A stretch of 64,000 nucleotides of DNA from Janthinobacterium sp051380875 (GCF_051380875.1 NZ_JBNYXW010000001.1:310001-374000); one strand, 5' to 3'; shown: positions 8,702 through 18,357, counted from the first letter of the stretch. Translations and numbers: made by a program. The notes: generated by a model from the letters alone, not told the origin.

Positions 8702-11700
8702 GTGCGCCCATACACTTTCCTTGCCGGTTTGTTCTTCTTGCTGTGGACCGGCCTGGCCCAGGCGGCCAACGTCAATTTCAATGGTGGCGACGTCACCGGC
8801 TGTTCCCGCGCGAACAACCTGTATACCTGTGCCGCCTTCAATTCGTCCGATGCCATTACCATTGCCAGTGGTTATGGCGTGACGGTCAACAGCAGTGTCA
8901 CGCTGGACTACAACCAGTCATTTGCCATGAGTGGCATGGCGTCCCTGACGGTGAATGGCAATATTGACTTCAGCAATATCAATACGCCGAACCTGAAGGT
9001 CACGGGCGGCAGCATCATTTCCAAGGGTGGCAGCTTCAAGCTCGGTTCGCAGGGCGGCAGTGCCATCGTGGCCGATATTTCGGCCGCGTCCGTCACCCTG
9101 GGCGGCACGGCAGTCAAGATCACCGGCAATATCACGGCCACGGGCGGCATCGACATTTCCTCCGGCTCGACCTTGAACGGCGCCATCAGCGGCGCCACTG
9201 TGACGACCAACTCCAAGGTCACGATCACGGGCAGCATCAAGGCCGCCGATAGCGTGAGCATCGGTTCCAACTCGACCATCTCGGGCCCCATCAGTGGCGC
9301 CACTGTGACGACCAGTTCCAACGTGGCGATCACGGGCGACGTGACGGCCAGCAAATCGTTCAGCCTGGGCTCAAGCAGCAGCCTGAAGGGCAACACGACG
9401 GCGCCTATCGTCAGTATCGACCCCGCCAAGAGCGAGGTACAGGGCAACATCACGGCCAGCACCTCGCTCACCATCGGTTCCGGCAGCCAGGTGACGGGCA
9501 ACCTGACGTCGCCCAGCATCGACCTGAAGGCCTCCGGCCTGCTCGTCACGGGCGATGTGAAGGCGTCGAAGACGCTGACCGTTTCGTCCGGGAATGGCAT
9601 CGATGGCAACGTAGAGGGCGGCAATGTCACACTGGAGGCTGCCAACGCGTATATCACGGGCAACGCCCTGGTCGACCACATCACGCTGGGTTCCAAAGGC
9701 CGGGTGCAGCAGACCATTACCTGCAAGGCATACACGCCGTCGAACCCGTGCAGTTGTGTGACGAATAACAGCGGCTGGACCTTCAGCGAGCCGGAGGGAC
9801 CAAAATGTGGCCCCAGCACGCAGGGTGGGGCGCACCACTTCCAGATCACGCATCCGCCCACGGCGCTGACGTGCGCGGCGGCACCCGTGACCGTCACGGC
9901 CTGTGCCGACGCCGCCTGCAGCAGCGTCTACACGGGCGCGGCGCAAGTGACCCTGACACCGGGCGGCGCGACGGCGCAAATGAACAGCGTCCAGCCGCCC
10001 ACGGGCATGGTCGTGTCCAGCGTGGCGCAGACGACGGCCGCCAGCAATGTACTGCTGGGCTTGAGCAGCACGCCGGCCACCACGGGCGCGCTGGTGTGCA
10101 GAAGCAGCATCGACAACAGCCTCACCAATTGCCAGATGGCATTTGTGACCAGCGCGCTGCAGGTCAGCGGCGCGCCCCGCTATGCCGAAGAGGAGGGCAA
10201 GATATCGATCAGTGCCCTGCAGGCATCGCCATCGAATCCGCGCGCCTGCGTGCCCCTGTTTGCGGGGCTAAGCAAGACGCTGACCCTCAGATGCAGCTAT
10301 GCCAACCCGAGCACTGGCACCTTGCCGGCGCGCATACAGGGGCAAAATGGCAGCTATGTGCCGCTGGCTGCGAATGCCGGCAGCGCCTGCAGTGCTGCCG
10401 GGGCCAATGTCCAGCTGGCCTTCGATGCGAATGGCCTGGCCACGCCGAACATGCAGTACGCCGATGCGGGTGCGCTGGGCTTGAGCGCCACCTATGCGTC
10501 GAGCAGCGGCAGCGACAATGGCTTGACGATGACGGGCAGCGGCAGCGTCATCGTGGGGCCAAAATATTTCACTTTCAGCGCCATCGCCACGCCGCAGCAG
10601 GCGGGCGTGGCCGTGGTGCCCCTGGCGCCGGCCACCAGCATCACTGTCACGGCCCTGGCTGCCGATAACAAAACGGTGACGCGCAACTTTGGCCGCGAAT
10701 CGCCGCCGCCGACGCTGGTGCTGAGCCCCACGGTAGATGCGCCCACGTTTGCCGGCACCAGCAAACCGCCCGTGACGGGCAGTGTGACATTTGCCAATGG
10801 CGTTGGCACGGCGACGAACCTGAGCTGGCCGGAAGTGGGCATGCTCAGGTTTACGGCCAGCATCGCCACTTACCTGGGCGCCACATTGCCCGCCTTGCCG
10901 GCGACTGGTGACAGTGGCGCCGTGCAATACTTGCCGCACCATTACACGACGGAGATCATCGTCAAGAACGACAAGAACCTTGCCGCGCCGTGCCTGAAGG
11001 CAATGAATTGCGTCGTTGGCGTGGCGCCCGATGGCGTGTATGCATATTCCGGGCAGCCGTTCGGCTTGCGCGTGACGGCGCAGAACCTGAATGGCGGCAC
11101 GACGCTCAATTTTGACGGCCGGGAGACGAGCTACATAGTGCCCGTGCAATTACAGGGCTGGGATGCGGCGCAGGGTACACAACTGTTTCCGCCCAAGGAC
11201 CCGGCCGGTAGCCGCCTGACGGACGGCAGCAGCGCGCAAACCACGTTCACCAGTATTGATCCGAAGGCATTTGCGCTGGGCGTGGCCAGCGCCGCGATCG
11301 CTTACCGCTTTCCCGGTGCCAATGGCGTAGCGGTGCAGATAGCGCCCACCGACGTGCTGTTGCGCGCATCGAGCAGCTATCAAGGGATCAGCGCCACGTC
11401 GGCAGGGTTCGGCCAGGAAGGTAAGCTGACCGTGCTGGCGGGGCGATGGATGGTGCCGAACGACTATGGTTCGGAGCGCTATCCGGTGCGCTTGTCGGTG
11501 CAGGCGCAATACTGGAATGGCAAGGCCTGGGCCAGCAACCTGGCCGACAGCGTCAGCGCTTTCAGCAAGGCCGATGTGGTGTTGTCCAATTGCAAGAAAA
11601 CACTGGTCTGTAGCGCGCTGGCAGTGGCCGATGGCACGTACACCGTTGTCAATGGCGTATTGTCGCAGAGCAATCGCCTGACTCTGCTGGCGCCCGGCGC

Positions 11701-11824
11701 CGGCAAGGCCGGCAGCGTCGACGTTTCCGTGGGTAAACATGCATACCTGCCCAGCACGGTCGGCACCGTCGTCTTTGGCGTGTTCAAGTCCGGCCCCGTG
11801 ATTTACCTGCGCGAGATGTATTGA
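8702..11824 (+). CDS. Large secreted MshQ-like protein with DUF6701 region
   Basis: 1040 residues starting at a GTG that opens directly into a signal peptide ending AQA (about residue 22). Residues ~25-340 are a string of short Ser/Thr/Gly-rich repeats of the kind ITGNITATG / VTITGSIKA / ISGATVTTS, which resemble the polymer-forming beta-helix of bactofilin-like proteins. A Cys cluster follows (residues ~345-375), then a long C-terminal part matching the DUF6701 / MshQ-type region, with immunoglobulin-like blocks and the late motif YGSERYPVRLSVQAQYWNG. MshQ is an accessory protein of MSHA pilus loci, but no other pilus gene is nearby, so the role here is only inferred as surface or adhesion related. 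Confidence 0.82.
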   Translation: MRPYTFLAGLFFLLWTGLAQAANVNFNGGDVTGCSRANNLYTCAAFNSSDAITIASGYGVTVNSSVTLDYNQSFAMSGMASLTVNGNIDFSNINTPNLKVTGGSIISKGGSFKLGSQGGSAIVADISAASVTLGGTAVKITGNITATGGIDISSGSTLNGAISGATVTTNSKVTITGSIKAADSVSIGSNSTISGPISGATVTTSSNVAITGDVTASKSFSLGSSSSLKGNTTAPIVSIDPAKSEVQGNITASTSLTIGSGSQVTGNLTSPSIDLKASGLLVTGDVKASKTLTVSSGNGIDGNVEGGNVTLEAANAYITGNALVDHITLGSKGRVQQTITCKAYTPSNPCSCVTNNSGWTFSEPEGPKCGPSTQGGAHHFQITHPPTALTCAAAPVTVTACADAACSSVYTGAAQVTLTPGGATAQMNSVQPPTGMVVSSVAQTTAASNVLLGLSSTPATTGALVCRSSIDNSLTNCQMAFVTSALQVSGAPRYAEEEGKISISALQASPSNPRACVPLFAGLSKTLTLRCSYANPSTGTLPARIQGQNGSYVPLAANAGSACSAAGANVQLAFDANGLATPNMQYADAGALGLSATYASSSGSDNGLTMTGSGSVIVGPKYFTFSAIATPQQAGVAVVPLAPATSITVTALAADNKTVTRNFGRESPPPTLVLSPTVDAPTFAGTSKPPVTGSVTFANGVGTATNLSWPEVGMLRFTASIATYLGATLPALPATGDSGAVQYLPHHYTTEIIVKNDKNLAAPCLKAMNCVVGVAPDGVYAYSGQPFGLRVTAQNLNGGTTLNFDGRETSYIVPVQLQGWDAAQGTQLFPPKDPAGSRLTDGSSAQTTFTSIDPKAFALGVASAAIAYRFPGANGVAVQIAPTDVLLRASSSYQGISATSAGFGQEGKLTVLAGRWMVPNDYGSERYPVRLSVQAQYWNGKAWASNLADSVSAFSKADVVLSNCKKTLVCSALAVADGTYTVVNGVLSQSNRLTLLAPGAGKAGSVDVSVGKHAYLPSTVGTVVFGVFKSGPVIYLREMY
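9185..9320 (+). repeat. Internal direct repeat within the MshQ-like gene, period 105 bp
   Basis: Two nearly identical ~31-base blocks, 9185-9215 and 9290-9320, each beginning ATCAG(C/T)GGCGCCACTG, lie exactly 105 bases (35 codons) apart and encode ISGATVTT(N/S)S. Further more diverged copies of the same protein repeat (xITGxxxAxxSxxIGSxS) continue to about 9690. The in-frame period indicates growth of the beta-helix by segment duplication. Confidence 0.7.
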
Positions 11825-11950
11825 TGTAGGGGTATTGAGGCAGGGTATTGAGGCAGGACGGAGCAGGGCGGGCACGGGAAGGGCGAAAAACCAGTAACAT
11901 GCCTTGCTGTGGCATTCCCCGATTTCCCCCAACCTCAGACTGGAGTCTCT

Positions 11951-12649
11951 ATGAGCACAACTTCGCAGTGGATCGATATCGCCGGCCCGGACGGCAGCTT
12001 CCAGGCTTACCTGGCCGTGCCGCATGTGGGCAAGGGCCCCGCCATCATCCTGTTGCAGGAAATTTTTGGCGTCAACGAGCACATCCGCGCCGTGGCCGAC
12101 CAGTACGCGGCCGATGGCTATGTGGTGCTGGTGCCCGACCTGTTCTGGCGCGCCGGCGCGCACATCGAGCTGGGCTATGATGAGGCGGGCTGGAAGCGCG
12201 CCGTCGAGCTAATGCAGGCCACTGACAATGAACATGCATTGAGCGATATCAAGGCCACCGTCGCGGCCCTGCGCGCGCGCCCGGAAGTGACAGGCAAGCT
12301 GGCATCGGTAGGTTACTGCTTCGGCGGGCGTTTGTCGTATCAGGCGGCTGCGGCCGGCCTGGTCGACGCGGCGATTGCCTATTACGGCGGGGGCATCCAG
12401 AACAAGCTGGACCTGGCCGAGCAGATCAAGGTGCCGCTGCTGATGCATTTCGGCAGCCAGGACAGCCATATCCCGCTGGACGCCGTGCAAAAGATCGCCA
12501 CGCGTTTCGAGGACACGCAAGATGTGGAAATCCATGTGTACCCGGACGCCGAGCACGGTTTCAACTGCACCCACCGCGACAGCTACCAGCAGCGCGCCGC
12601 CGCCCTGGCGCATGGCAATTCCTTGATTTTCCTGGCGGAAAATTTGTAA
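11951..12649 (+). CDS. Dienelactone hydrolase family protein
   Basis: 232 residues, the usual length of the family. It has an alpha/beta-hydrolase fold with the cysteine nucleophile typical of dienelactone hydrolases in GYCFGG, the acid Asp in SQDSHIP and the His in AEHGFNC; the QEIFGVNEHIR block near residue 35 is also characteristic. Members hydrolyse dienelactones in catabolism of chlorinated aromatics, but many are general carboxyl-esterases, and no aromatic catabolic genes are nearby. The start ATG has GGAG six bases upstream. It is followed by a SRPBCC-protein gene on the same strand after a GC-rich hairpin. Confidence 0.9.
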   Translation: MSTTSQWIDIAGPDGSFQAYLAVPHVGKGPAIILLQEIFGVNEHIRAVADQYAADGYVVLVPDLFWRAGAHIELGYDEAGWKRAVELMQATDNEHALSDIKATVAALRARPEVTGKLASVGYCFGGRLSYQAAAAGLVDAAIAYYGGGIQNKLDLAEQIKVPLLMHFGSQDSHIPLDAVQKIATRFEDTQDVEIHVYPDAEHGFNCTHRDSYQQRAAALAHGNSLIFLAENL

Positions 12650-12755
12650 GAACTCCCCGCCAGGCAGGATCGCCGCCGATGTCCATGCCGATGCCCGCCC
12701 AGCAGCAAAGCCGCATGGGCGCTAAAATAGCGGCTGTGCCGGGCAACTCCGGCCG

Positions 12756-12774
12756 GCCGGGCGCGATGCCCGGC
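12756..12774. other. GC-rich hairpin between two same-strand genes
   Basis: Perfect 7-base inverted repeat GCCGGGC / GCCCGGC with a 5-base loop. There is no T-tract on either side, so it is not a standard intrinsic terminator; it could attenuate or stabilise the transcript between the hydrolase and the SRPBCC gene. Confidence 0.4.
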
Positions 12775-12801
12775 AAACCTGGATGAGGAACCGAGTAAAA
12801 G

Positions 12802-13218
12802 ATGGCCCAAGTAATTGTTTCTGTAACATTGGCGGCAAGCGCCGAACGCGTGTGGGATTTTATCGGCGGCTTCCAGTCGCTGGCAGAATGGTCGAGTTCG
12901 ATCAAGACCAGCCTGTCCGAACATGGCGGCCGCGTGCGCCGCCTGAAAACCACGGACGGCGCCATCATCGCCGAACGCCTGCAAAGCTACAGCGAGGCGG
13001 ACAAGAGCTACAGCTACACCATCGTCTCGGGCCAGATCCCCGTCAAGAATTACCGCTCCACCCTGCGCGTCACGGGCGAACCGGGCGCCGCCTCGTGCGT
13101 GGCCGAATGGTCGAGCGAATTCGATGCGGCCGAAGGCGTGGAAGAGGTCATGATTGGTGCTTTCCAGCACTTGTACGAAACGGCGTTTGTCGACCTCAAG
13201 CGCATCATGGCGATTTAA
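12802..13218 (+). CDS. SRPBCC family (polyketide cyclase/START-like) protein
   Basis: 138 residues with the START/Bet-v1-like pattern: AERVWDFIGGFQSLAEWSSSI at the N-terminus (helix-grip entrance), alternating strands in the middle (VRRLKTTDGAIIAERL, SYSYTIVSGQIPVKNYRSTLRV), and a long C-terminal helix (EEVMIGAFQHLYETAFVDLKRIM). Proteins of this fold bind hydrophobic ligands in a deep pocket; the ligand is unknown. GAGGAA lies before the ATG, though rather far upstream. A strong terminator follows at once, so the gene ends its transcription unit. Confidence 0.85.
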   Translation: MAQVIVSVTLAASAERVWDFIGGFQSLAEWSSSIKTSLSEHGGRVRRLKTTDGAIIAERLQSYSEADKSYSYTIVSGQIPVKNYRSTLRVTGEPGAASCVAEWSSEFDAAEGVEEVMIGAFQHLYETAFVDLKRIMAI

Positions 13219-13224
13219 ATGCAT

Positions 13225-13248
13225 ACACCGGCCAAGGCCGGTGTTTTT
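13225..13248 (+). terminator. Intrinsic terminator after the SRPBCC gene
   Basis: Perfect 9-base stem ACACCGGCC / GGCCGGTGT with an AA centre, followed by TTTTT. It begins 7 bases after the stop codon at 13218. Confidence 0.9.
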
Positions 13249-13256
13249 GATGGTGC

Positions 13257-14882
13257 TTAGCGCTTTACCTTGCCAAACGCCTCGCCCTTGTTCCACGTAG
13301 GCAAGTTCTTGTCGTTCGCCACTGCATAGCCCAGGTTGAGGGTGAACTGTGCCTGCTGCACCATGCCTGACAAGTCCCACGATGGCTTGTACTCGTCGGT
13401 GATCTGGTGGTAGTCCTTCTTGAAGGCCACCATGCGCTCGCCCGATGCCTTGGGATCGGTGACGAAGTCAAACGAGCCATCGCCGGAAAACACGGCCGAG
13501 CCCACGTTGAAGGCGGGTACGCCGGCCTTGGCGAAGGCGAAGTGGTCGGCCCGGTAAAAGGCGCCGGACAGATCGGCAATGGTGGGCGCCAAACGCAGGC
13601 CCATGCGCTTGGCCACCTTGCCGGCGCTGGCGTACAGGCTGCTGCGCTCGGCGCCGGCTACGCCAATATCGTGCGTCTTGCCAACGAAGTTCATGCTGTC
13701 GAGGTTCAGGTCGGCGGCCGTCTTGGCCAGCGGCCATAATGGATTGCGCGTGTAGGCCGTGCTGCCCAGCATGCCCGTTTCCTCGCCGGCCGGCCACAGG
13801 AAGATCTGCGTGCGGCGCGCAGGTTGTTTGACAGCAACTTGCGCCATCGCCAGCAGGGCCGCTGCGCCCGAAGCGTTGTCGATGGCGCCGTTGTAGATGT
13901 GGTCGCTCTGGCCCTGTTTGACACCTTGGGCGCTACCCTCGTCATCCTTGCCCAGGTGGTCCCAGTGCGCCGAGTAAATCACGGCTTCGTCCTTCAGCTT
14001 GGGGTCGGTGCCCGGCACGATGCCGGCCACGTTGAATTGCTCGATGCTGCGGATCTGGCTGTTCAGCACGACTTTAACGGTAGCGTCCAGCGCCACGGGG
14101 CGGAAGTCGCGCGTTTCGGCTTGCGCGCGCAGGGCGTCCAGGTCTTGCCCGGCCGCCTGGAACAGGGCGCGCGCCGCCTCTTCCTGCAGCCAGCCTTCCA
14201 TGGCGTTGCCCGCGCCAGCCAGGCTGAAGCGTTCATGGCCGAAACCGTTAGCCGGCACCGACCACGGATACGAGGCCGATTCCGTCGTGTGGATCAGCAA
14301 GACCCCGGCGGCGCCCTGGCGCAGCGCTTCCTCGTATTTGTAGACCCAGCGGCCGTAATACGTCAGCGACTTGCCGGCAAAGCGCTTCGGTTGGGCAGCA
14401 GTGGGCTGCGGGTCGTTGACCATCATGATCACCAGCTTGCCTTTTACATCAACGCCCTTGAAATCGTCCCAGTTTTCTTCTGGCGCGCGGATGCCGTAGC
14501 CGGCAAACACCACGGGCGCGTCGAACGCCACTTTTTCCTTGCCGTTGGCCGCGCCAAAGACGATGTCCTTGCCGAAGGCGGGCGCGAGCGTCTTGCCGCC
14601 CGCGCTGAAGCTCACGCTGCTCGATGGCAAGGCCTTGCTGCCGACGATGGTCAGCGCCTGGCGGTAGCTGCCATCCTTCAGGGGCTGCAAGCCCAGCACG
14701 GCCGCCTGGGTTTCCAGGTAGCGCACGGCCAGGTCGCCGCCGCGCTGGCCCGTGCCGCGCCCTTCGAGCAAGTCATCGGCCAGGAATGACAAATGGGCGC
14801 GCAGCGGCACTTCGGCGACGATGGGTTGGGCGAGGGCGGCCGTGCCGAGCAGGCTGGCGGCGAGAACGAAGGTAGGACGCAT
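13257..14882 (-). CDS. Exported M28 family metallopeptidase with PA-like insert
   Basis: 541 residues with a signal peptide ending ALAQ (about 18). The M28 zinc-peptidase core is in the second half: first metal ligand in YSAHWDHLG, the bridging Asp in GAIDNASGAAALL, the Glu pair in AGEETGMLGS, a further Asp in LNLDSMN and the last His in RADHFAF. Between residues ~125 and 240 is a protease-associated (PA) type insert. Family members are aminopeptidases or carboxypeptidases acting in the periplasm or outside the cell. I chose ATG 14882 because it opens the signal peptide; upstream frame to 15221 is antisense to the next gene. It is divergent from the alpha/beta hydrolase (135-base shared promoter region). 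Confidence 0.92.
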   Translation of the reverse strand: MRPTFVLAASLLGTAALAQPIVAEVPLRAHLSFLADDLLEGRGTGQRGGDLAVRYLETQAAVLGLQPLKDGSYRQALTIVGSKALPSSSVSFSAGGKTLAPAFGKDIVFGAANGKEKVAFDAPVVFAGYGIRAPEENWDDFKGVDVKGKLVIMMVNDPQPTAAQPKRFAGKSLTYYGRWVYKYEEALRQGAAGVLLIHTTESASYPWSVPANGFGHERFSLAGAGNAMEGWLQEEAARALFQAAGQDLDALRAQAETRDFRPVALDATVKVVLNSQIRSIEQFNVAGIVPGTDPKLKDEAVIYSAHWDHLGKDDEGSAQGVKQGQSDHIYNGAIDNASGAAALLAMAQVAVKQPARRTQIFLWPAGEETGMLGSTAYTRNPLWPLAKTAADLNLDSMNFVGKTHDIGVAGAERSSLYASAGKVAKRMGLRLAPTIADLSGAFYRADHFAFAKAGVPAFNVGSAVFSGDGSFDFVTDPKASGERMVAFKKDYHQITDEYKPSWDLSGMVQQAQFTLNLGYAVANDKNLPTWNKGEAFGKVKR

Positions 14883-15017
14883 GGCGACTCCAAAAGTGAA
14901 TACGGGAAAGCAAAGCAGCGGCAATCTTACTCTACCGCAAGACTTGAACGTAGCGTGCGGCGCGCGAACGGCGAATGCGGCCACAATGGCTGCTGGCCCA
15001 CCGACCAGGAGCAATTC

Positions 15018-15869
15018 ATGACTGCCACCGACAACAGCTTGCAATCGAGTCATACCCTGCGTACCGCAGACGGAACCTTGATTTACTACAAGGACTGGGG
15101 CAGCGGGCCAGCCGTCGTCTTCAGCCATGGCTGGCCGCTGTCGTCTGACGCCTGGGAAGACCAGATGTTTTTCCTCGCCTCGCACGGCTACCGCGTCATC
15201 GCGCACGACCGGCGCGGCCATGGCCGCTCAAGCCAGCCCTTCGGCGGCAACGACATGGATACCTATGCCGACGACTTGGCCGCGCTGATCACGGCGCTCG
15301 ACTTGACGGATGCCACCCTGGTCGGCCACTCGACGGGCGGCGGCGAAGTGGCGCGCTACATTGGCCGCCATGGCACGGACCGCCTGGCCGGCGCCGTGCT
15401 GGTGGGTGCCGTGCCGCCGCTGATGCTGCAAACGCCAGACAATCCGCTGGGCTTGCCCAAGTCCACCTTTGATGGCATCCGCGCCGGCGTGCAGGCCGAC
15501 CGCAGCCAGTTCTTTTCCGACTTGAGCGTGGCCTTCTATGGCTACAACCGGCCCGATGCGACACCCTCGCAGGGCGTGCGCGACAGCTTCTGGCGCCAGG
15601 GCATGCAGGCGGGCATGCCGGCATCCTACCTGTGCATCGAGCAATTTTCGGAAACGGATTTCACCGCTGACCTGGGTAAATTCGACGTGCCGACGCTGGT
15701 GATCCACGGCGACGATGACCAGATCGTGCCGATTGCCGCCTCGGCGCGGCGCACCGCCGAACTCATCATCGGCAGCAAGCTGCTCGTGTATGCGGGCGCG
15801 CCGCACGGCCTGGCGACGACGCACAAGGATCGCCTGAACGATGACTTGCTGGAGTTCCTGCGCACCTGA
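15018..15869 (+). CDS. Alpha/beta hydrolase, non-haem chloroperoxidase-like
   Basis: 283 residues. Catalytic Ser in GHSTGGGE, oxyanion-hole segment FSHGWPLSSDAW, acid Asp in HGDDDQIVP and His in GAPHGLA. These motifs, and the HDRRGHGRSSQP block, are those of the cofactor-free haloperoxidase/esterase group. The natural role is likely ester or perhydrolysis chemistry rather than halogenation. AGGAG sits seven bases before the ATG. It is divergent from the M28 peptidase and followed by a 260-base gap before the helicase gene. Confidence 0.9.
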   Translation: MTATDNSLQSSHTLRTADGTLIYYKDWGSGPAVVFSHGWPLSSDAWEDQMFFLASHGYRVIAHDRRGHGRSSQPFGGNDMDTYADDLAALITALDLTDATLVGHSTGGGEVARYIGRHGTDRLAGAVLVGAVPPLMLQTPDNPLGLPKSTFDGIRAGVQADRSQFFSDLSVAFYGYNRPDATPSQGVRDSFWRQGMQAGMPASYLCIEQFSETDFTADLGKFDVPTLVIHGDDDQIVPIAASARRTAELIIGSKLLVYAGAPHGLATTHKDRLNDDLLEFLRT

Positions 15870-16129
15870 TCGTAGCGACAAACCGTGCCCGGCATGGCTA
15901 TTGCTGCCTGGAATTTGAGCAGTGCCAGCATTGTTATGTATCATTCAATATTGGCGAAAGCACGCGGCAATTGCGTGCGGATCGCCGATGTTTCTGGGGT
16001 TTTTCGGTCGATATGCCGCAAAAAACGGCGTTCTGCGGCTTGCAGCCACCCGGTAAGGGCCAGTAAAGAGTAAACTAGCGGCTACACTCTTTCGCATTGG
16101 GCGATTCGAGCGAACTTGTGAGTGATTTC

Positions 16130-18298
16130 ATGTCTGATACACCAATTTCTTTATTTTCCGACCTTAACCTGAGCGAGCCGCTGATTCGCGCGCTCAAGGA
16201 TGTCGGTTACGAAACACCGTCGCCTATTCAGGCGGCCACGATTCCATTGTTGCTCGCTAACCGCGACGTGCTGGGCCAGGCGCAAACGGGCACGGGTAAA
16301 ACCGCCGCCTTCGCCTTGCCGATCCTGTCGCGCATTGATCTGAAACAAAGCTCACCCCAAGCCCTGGTCCTGGCACCGACGCGCGAACTGGCCATCCAGG
16401 TCGCCGAAGCATTCCAGGTGTATGCCGCCCACATTCCCGGCTTCCACGTGCTGCCGATCTACGGCGGCCAAAGCTACGGCCCGCAACTGTCGGCCCTGCG
16501 CCGCGGCGTGCACGTCATCGTCGGCACCCCTGGCCGCGTCATCGATCACCTGGACAAGGGTTCGCTCGACCTGTCCAAGCTGAAGACGCTGGTGCTCGAT
16601 GAAGCCGATGAAATGCTGCGCATGGGCTTTATCGACGATGTCGAACGCATCTTGAAAGAAACGCCGGAAGGCCATCAAACGGCCCTGTTCTCGGCCACCA
16701 TGCCTTCCGTCATCAAGCGCATCGCCACCACCTACCTGATGAACCCGGCCGAAGTGACGGTCGCCGCCAAGACCGGTACGGCCGATAACATCCGCCAGCG
16801 CTACTGGCTGGTGTCGGGCATGCACAAGCTCGACGCACTGACACGCATCCTGGAAGCGGAAGCGTTTGACGGCATGATCATCTTCGCCCGCACCAAGCTG
16901 GGCACGGAAGAGCTGGCCGGCAAGTTGCAAGCGCGTGGCTTCTCGGCTGCCGCCATCAATGGCGACATCCAGCAAGCGCAGCGCGAGCGCACGATCCAGC
17001 AGTTGAAAGACGGCAAGATCGACATCCTCGTGGCAACCGACGTGGCCGCCCGCGGCCTGGACGTCGAGCGCATCAGCCACGTCATCAACTACGACGTGCC
17101 GCACGATCCGGAAAGCTATACCCACCGTATCGGCCGTACGGGCCGCGCCGGCCGCAGCGGCGAAGCGATTTTGTTCATCACGCCGCGTGAAAAGAACTTG
17201 TTGAAAGCCATCGAACGTTCGACGCGCCAGCCGATCGGCATGCTGGAACTGCCTTCGATCCAGGCCGTCAACGACGTGCGCATCGCCAAGTTCAAGGAAC
17301 AGATCAGCGAAACCCTGGCCCTGGGCGAACTGGAGCAGTTCCAGTCGCTGATCGAAGATTTCGAGCGCGAACAGAACATTCCTGCCATCGAAATCGCCGC
17401 CGCCCTGGCGAAGATGGCCCGTGGCAATGTGCCTTTGCTGCTGGACAAGAACAAGCAGCGCGAGCAAGCCACCTGGCAAGATGACCGTCCGGCACGCCAG
17501 GACCGCTTTGAACGTAACGACCGTCCGGAACGGGGCGACCGTTTCGAGCGCAATGAGCGTAGTGAGCGTGGCGAGCGCAGCGAACGTTCGGCCTTCCCGA
17601 AAAAGGAACGCATCTCCCGTCCAGCAGACGCCGGCATGCAGACTTTCCGCATTGAAGTGGGTCATCAGCATGGCGTGAAGCCGGGCAATATCGTCGGCGC
17701 CATTGCTAACGAAGCGGGCATCGATTCGAAAAACATCGGCCGCATCGAAATCTATGACGACTATAGCGTCCTGGACTTGCCAGACAGCATGCCGAAGGAA
17801 TTGCTGGAGCAGCTGAAAACCGTCTGGGTTGCTGGCCAGCAATTGCGTATCAGCCGCGATGGCGATGCACCGGACCTGGCACCGCCAGCCGCACCGCGCA
17901 AGCCGTTCGCCGCCAAAACGGCACCGGCATTCAAGGATGCGCCAGCCGATGTTGCCAGCGACGCGCCAGCACGCGCACCGAAGAAGGAACGTCCACGTCC
18001 AGGCGTGACGGCCTACCGTATCGAAGTGGGCCGTGAGCACGCAGTCACGCCAAGCAATATCGTCGGCGCCATCGCCAACGAAGCGAACCTGGAAGCCAAG
18101 CATATCGGTCGTATTGATATCTTTGACAACTACAGCGTGCTGGACTTGCCGGAAGGCATGCCACCGGAAATCCTCGACCACCTGAAATCGGTCGTGGTCT
18201 CGGGCCAGAAACTGCGCATCAGCCTGGATGACGGCACCACGGAACGCAAGCCTGCGGCACCGCGTCCGAAGTCGCCACCGCGCAAGACCTTTAAGTAA
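16130..18298 (+). CDS. DEAD-box RNA helicase with two tandem DbpA-type RNA-binding domains
   Basis: 722 residues. Q motif around YETPSPIQ, motif I AQTGTGKT, motif Ia PTRELAIQ, motif II DEAD in VLDEADEMLRMGF, motif III SAT, and motif VI HRIGRTGRAGR are all present. After the RecA-like pair comes a helical region, then an Arg/Glu-rich linker (DRPERGDRFERNERSERGER) at ~460-495. Two copies of the DbpA/CsdA C-terminal RNA-binding fold follow (about residues 501-575 and 624-700), each with RIEVG(H/R), IVGAIANEA, IGRI(E/D)I and YSVLDLP. DeaD/CsdA of E. coli has one such domain. The protein probably remodels RNA in ribosome assembly or cold adaptation. The start ATG 16130 is preferred over 16097 because MSDTPISLFSDL resembles the family start. 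Confidence 0.93.
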   Translation: MSDTPISLFSDLNLSEPLIRALKDVGYETPSPIQAATIPLLLANRDVLGQAQTGTGKTAAFALPILSRIDLKQSSPQALVLAPTRELAIQVAEAFQVYAAHIPGFHVLPIYGGQSYGPQLSALRRGVHVIVGTPGRVIDHLDKGSLDLSKLKTLVLDEADEMLRMGFIDDVERILKETPEGHQTALFSATMPSVIKRIATTYLMNPAEVTVAAKTGTADNIRQRYWLVSGMHKLDALTRILEAEAFDGMIIFARTKLGTEELAGKLQARGFSAAAINGDIQQAQRERTIQQLKDGKIDILVATDVAARGLDVERISHVINYDVPHDPESYTHRIGRTGRAGRSGEAILFITPREKNLLKAIERSTRQPIGMLELPSIQAVNDVRIAKFKEQISETLALGELEQFQSLIEDFEREQNIPAIEIAAALAKMARGNVPLLLDKNKQREQATWQDDRPARQDRFERNDRPERGDRFERNERSERGERSERSAFPKKERISRPADAGMQTFRIEVGHQHGVKPGNIVGAIANEAGIDSKNIGRIEIYDDYSVLDLPDSMPKELLEQLKTVWVAGQQLRISRDGDAPDLAPPAAPRKPFAAKTAPAFKDAPADVASDAPARAPKKERPRPGVTAYRIEVGREHAVTPSNIVGAIANEANLEAKHIGRIDIFDNYSVLDLPEGMPPEILDHLKSVVVSGQKLRISLDDGTTERKPAAPRPKSPPRKTFK

Positions 18299-18357
18299 GC
18301 AATCTCCTCACGGGCGCCTCCCCGGCGCCTGTGTCGCGGATTGGAGACACATCCCTG

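Noticed and set aside
16352..18181. 609-residue minus-strand frame
   Set aside because: Antisense to the DEAD-box helicase; low-complexity composition without motifs.
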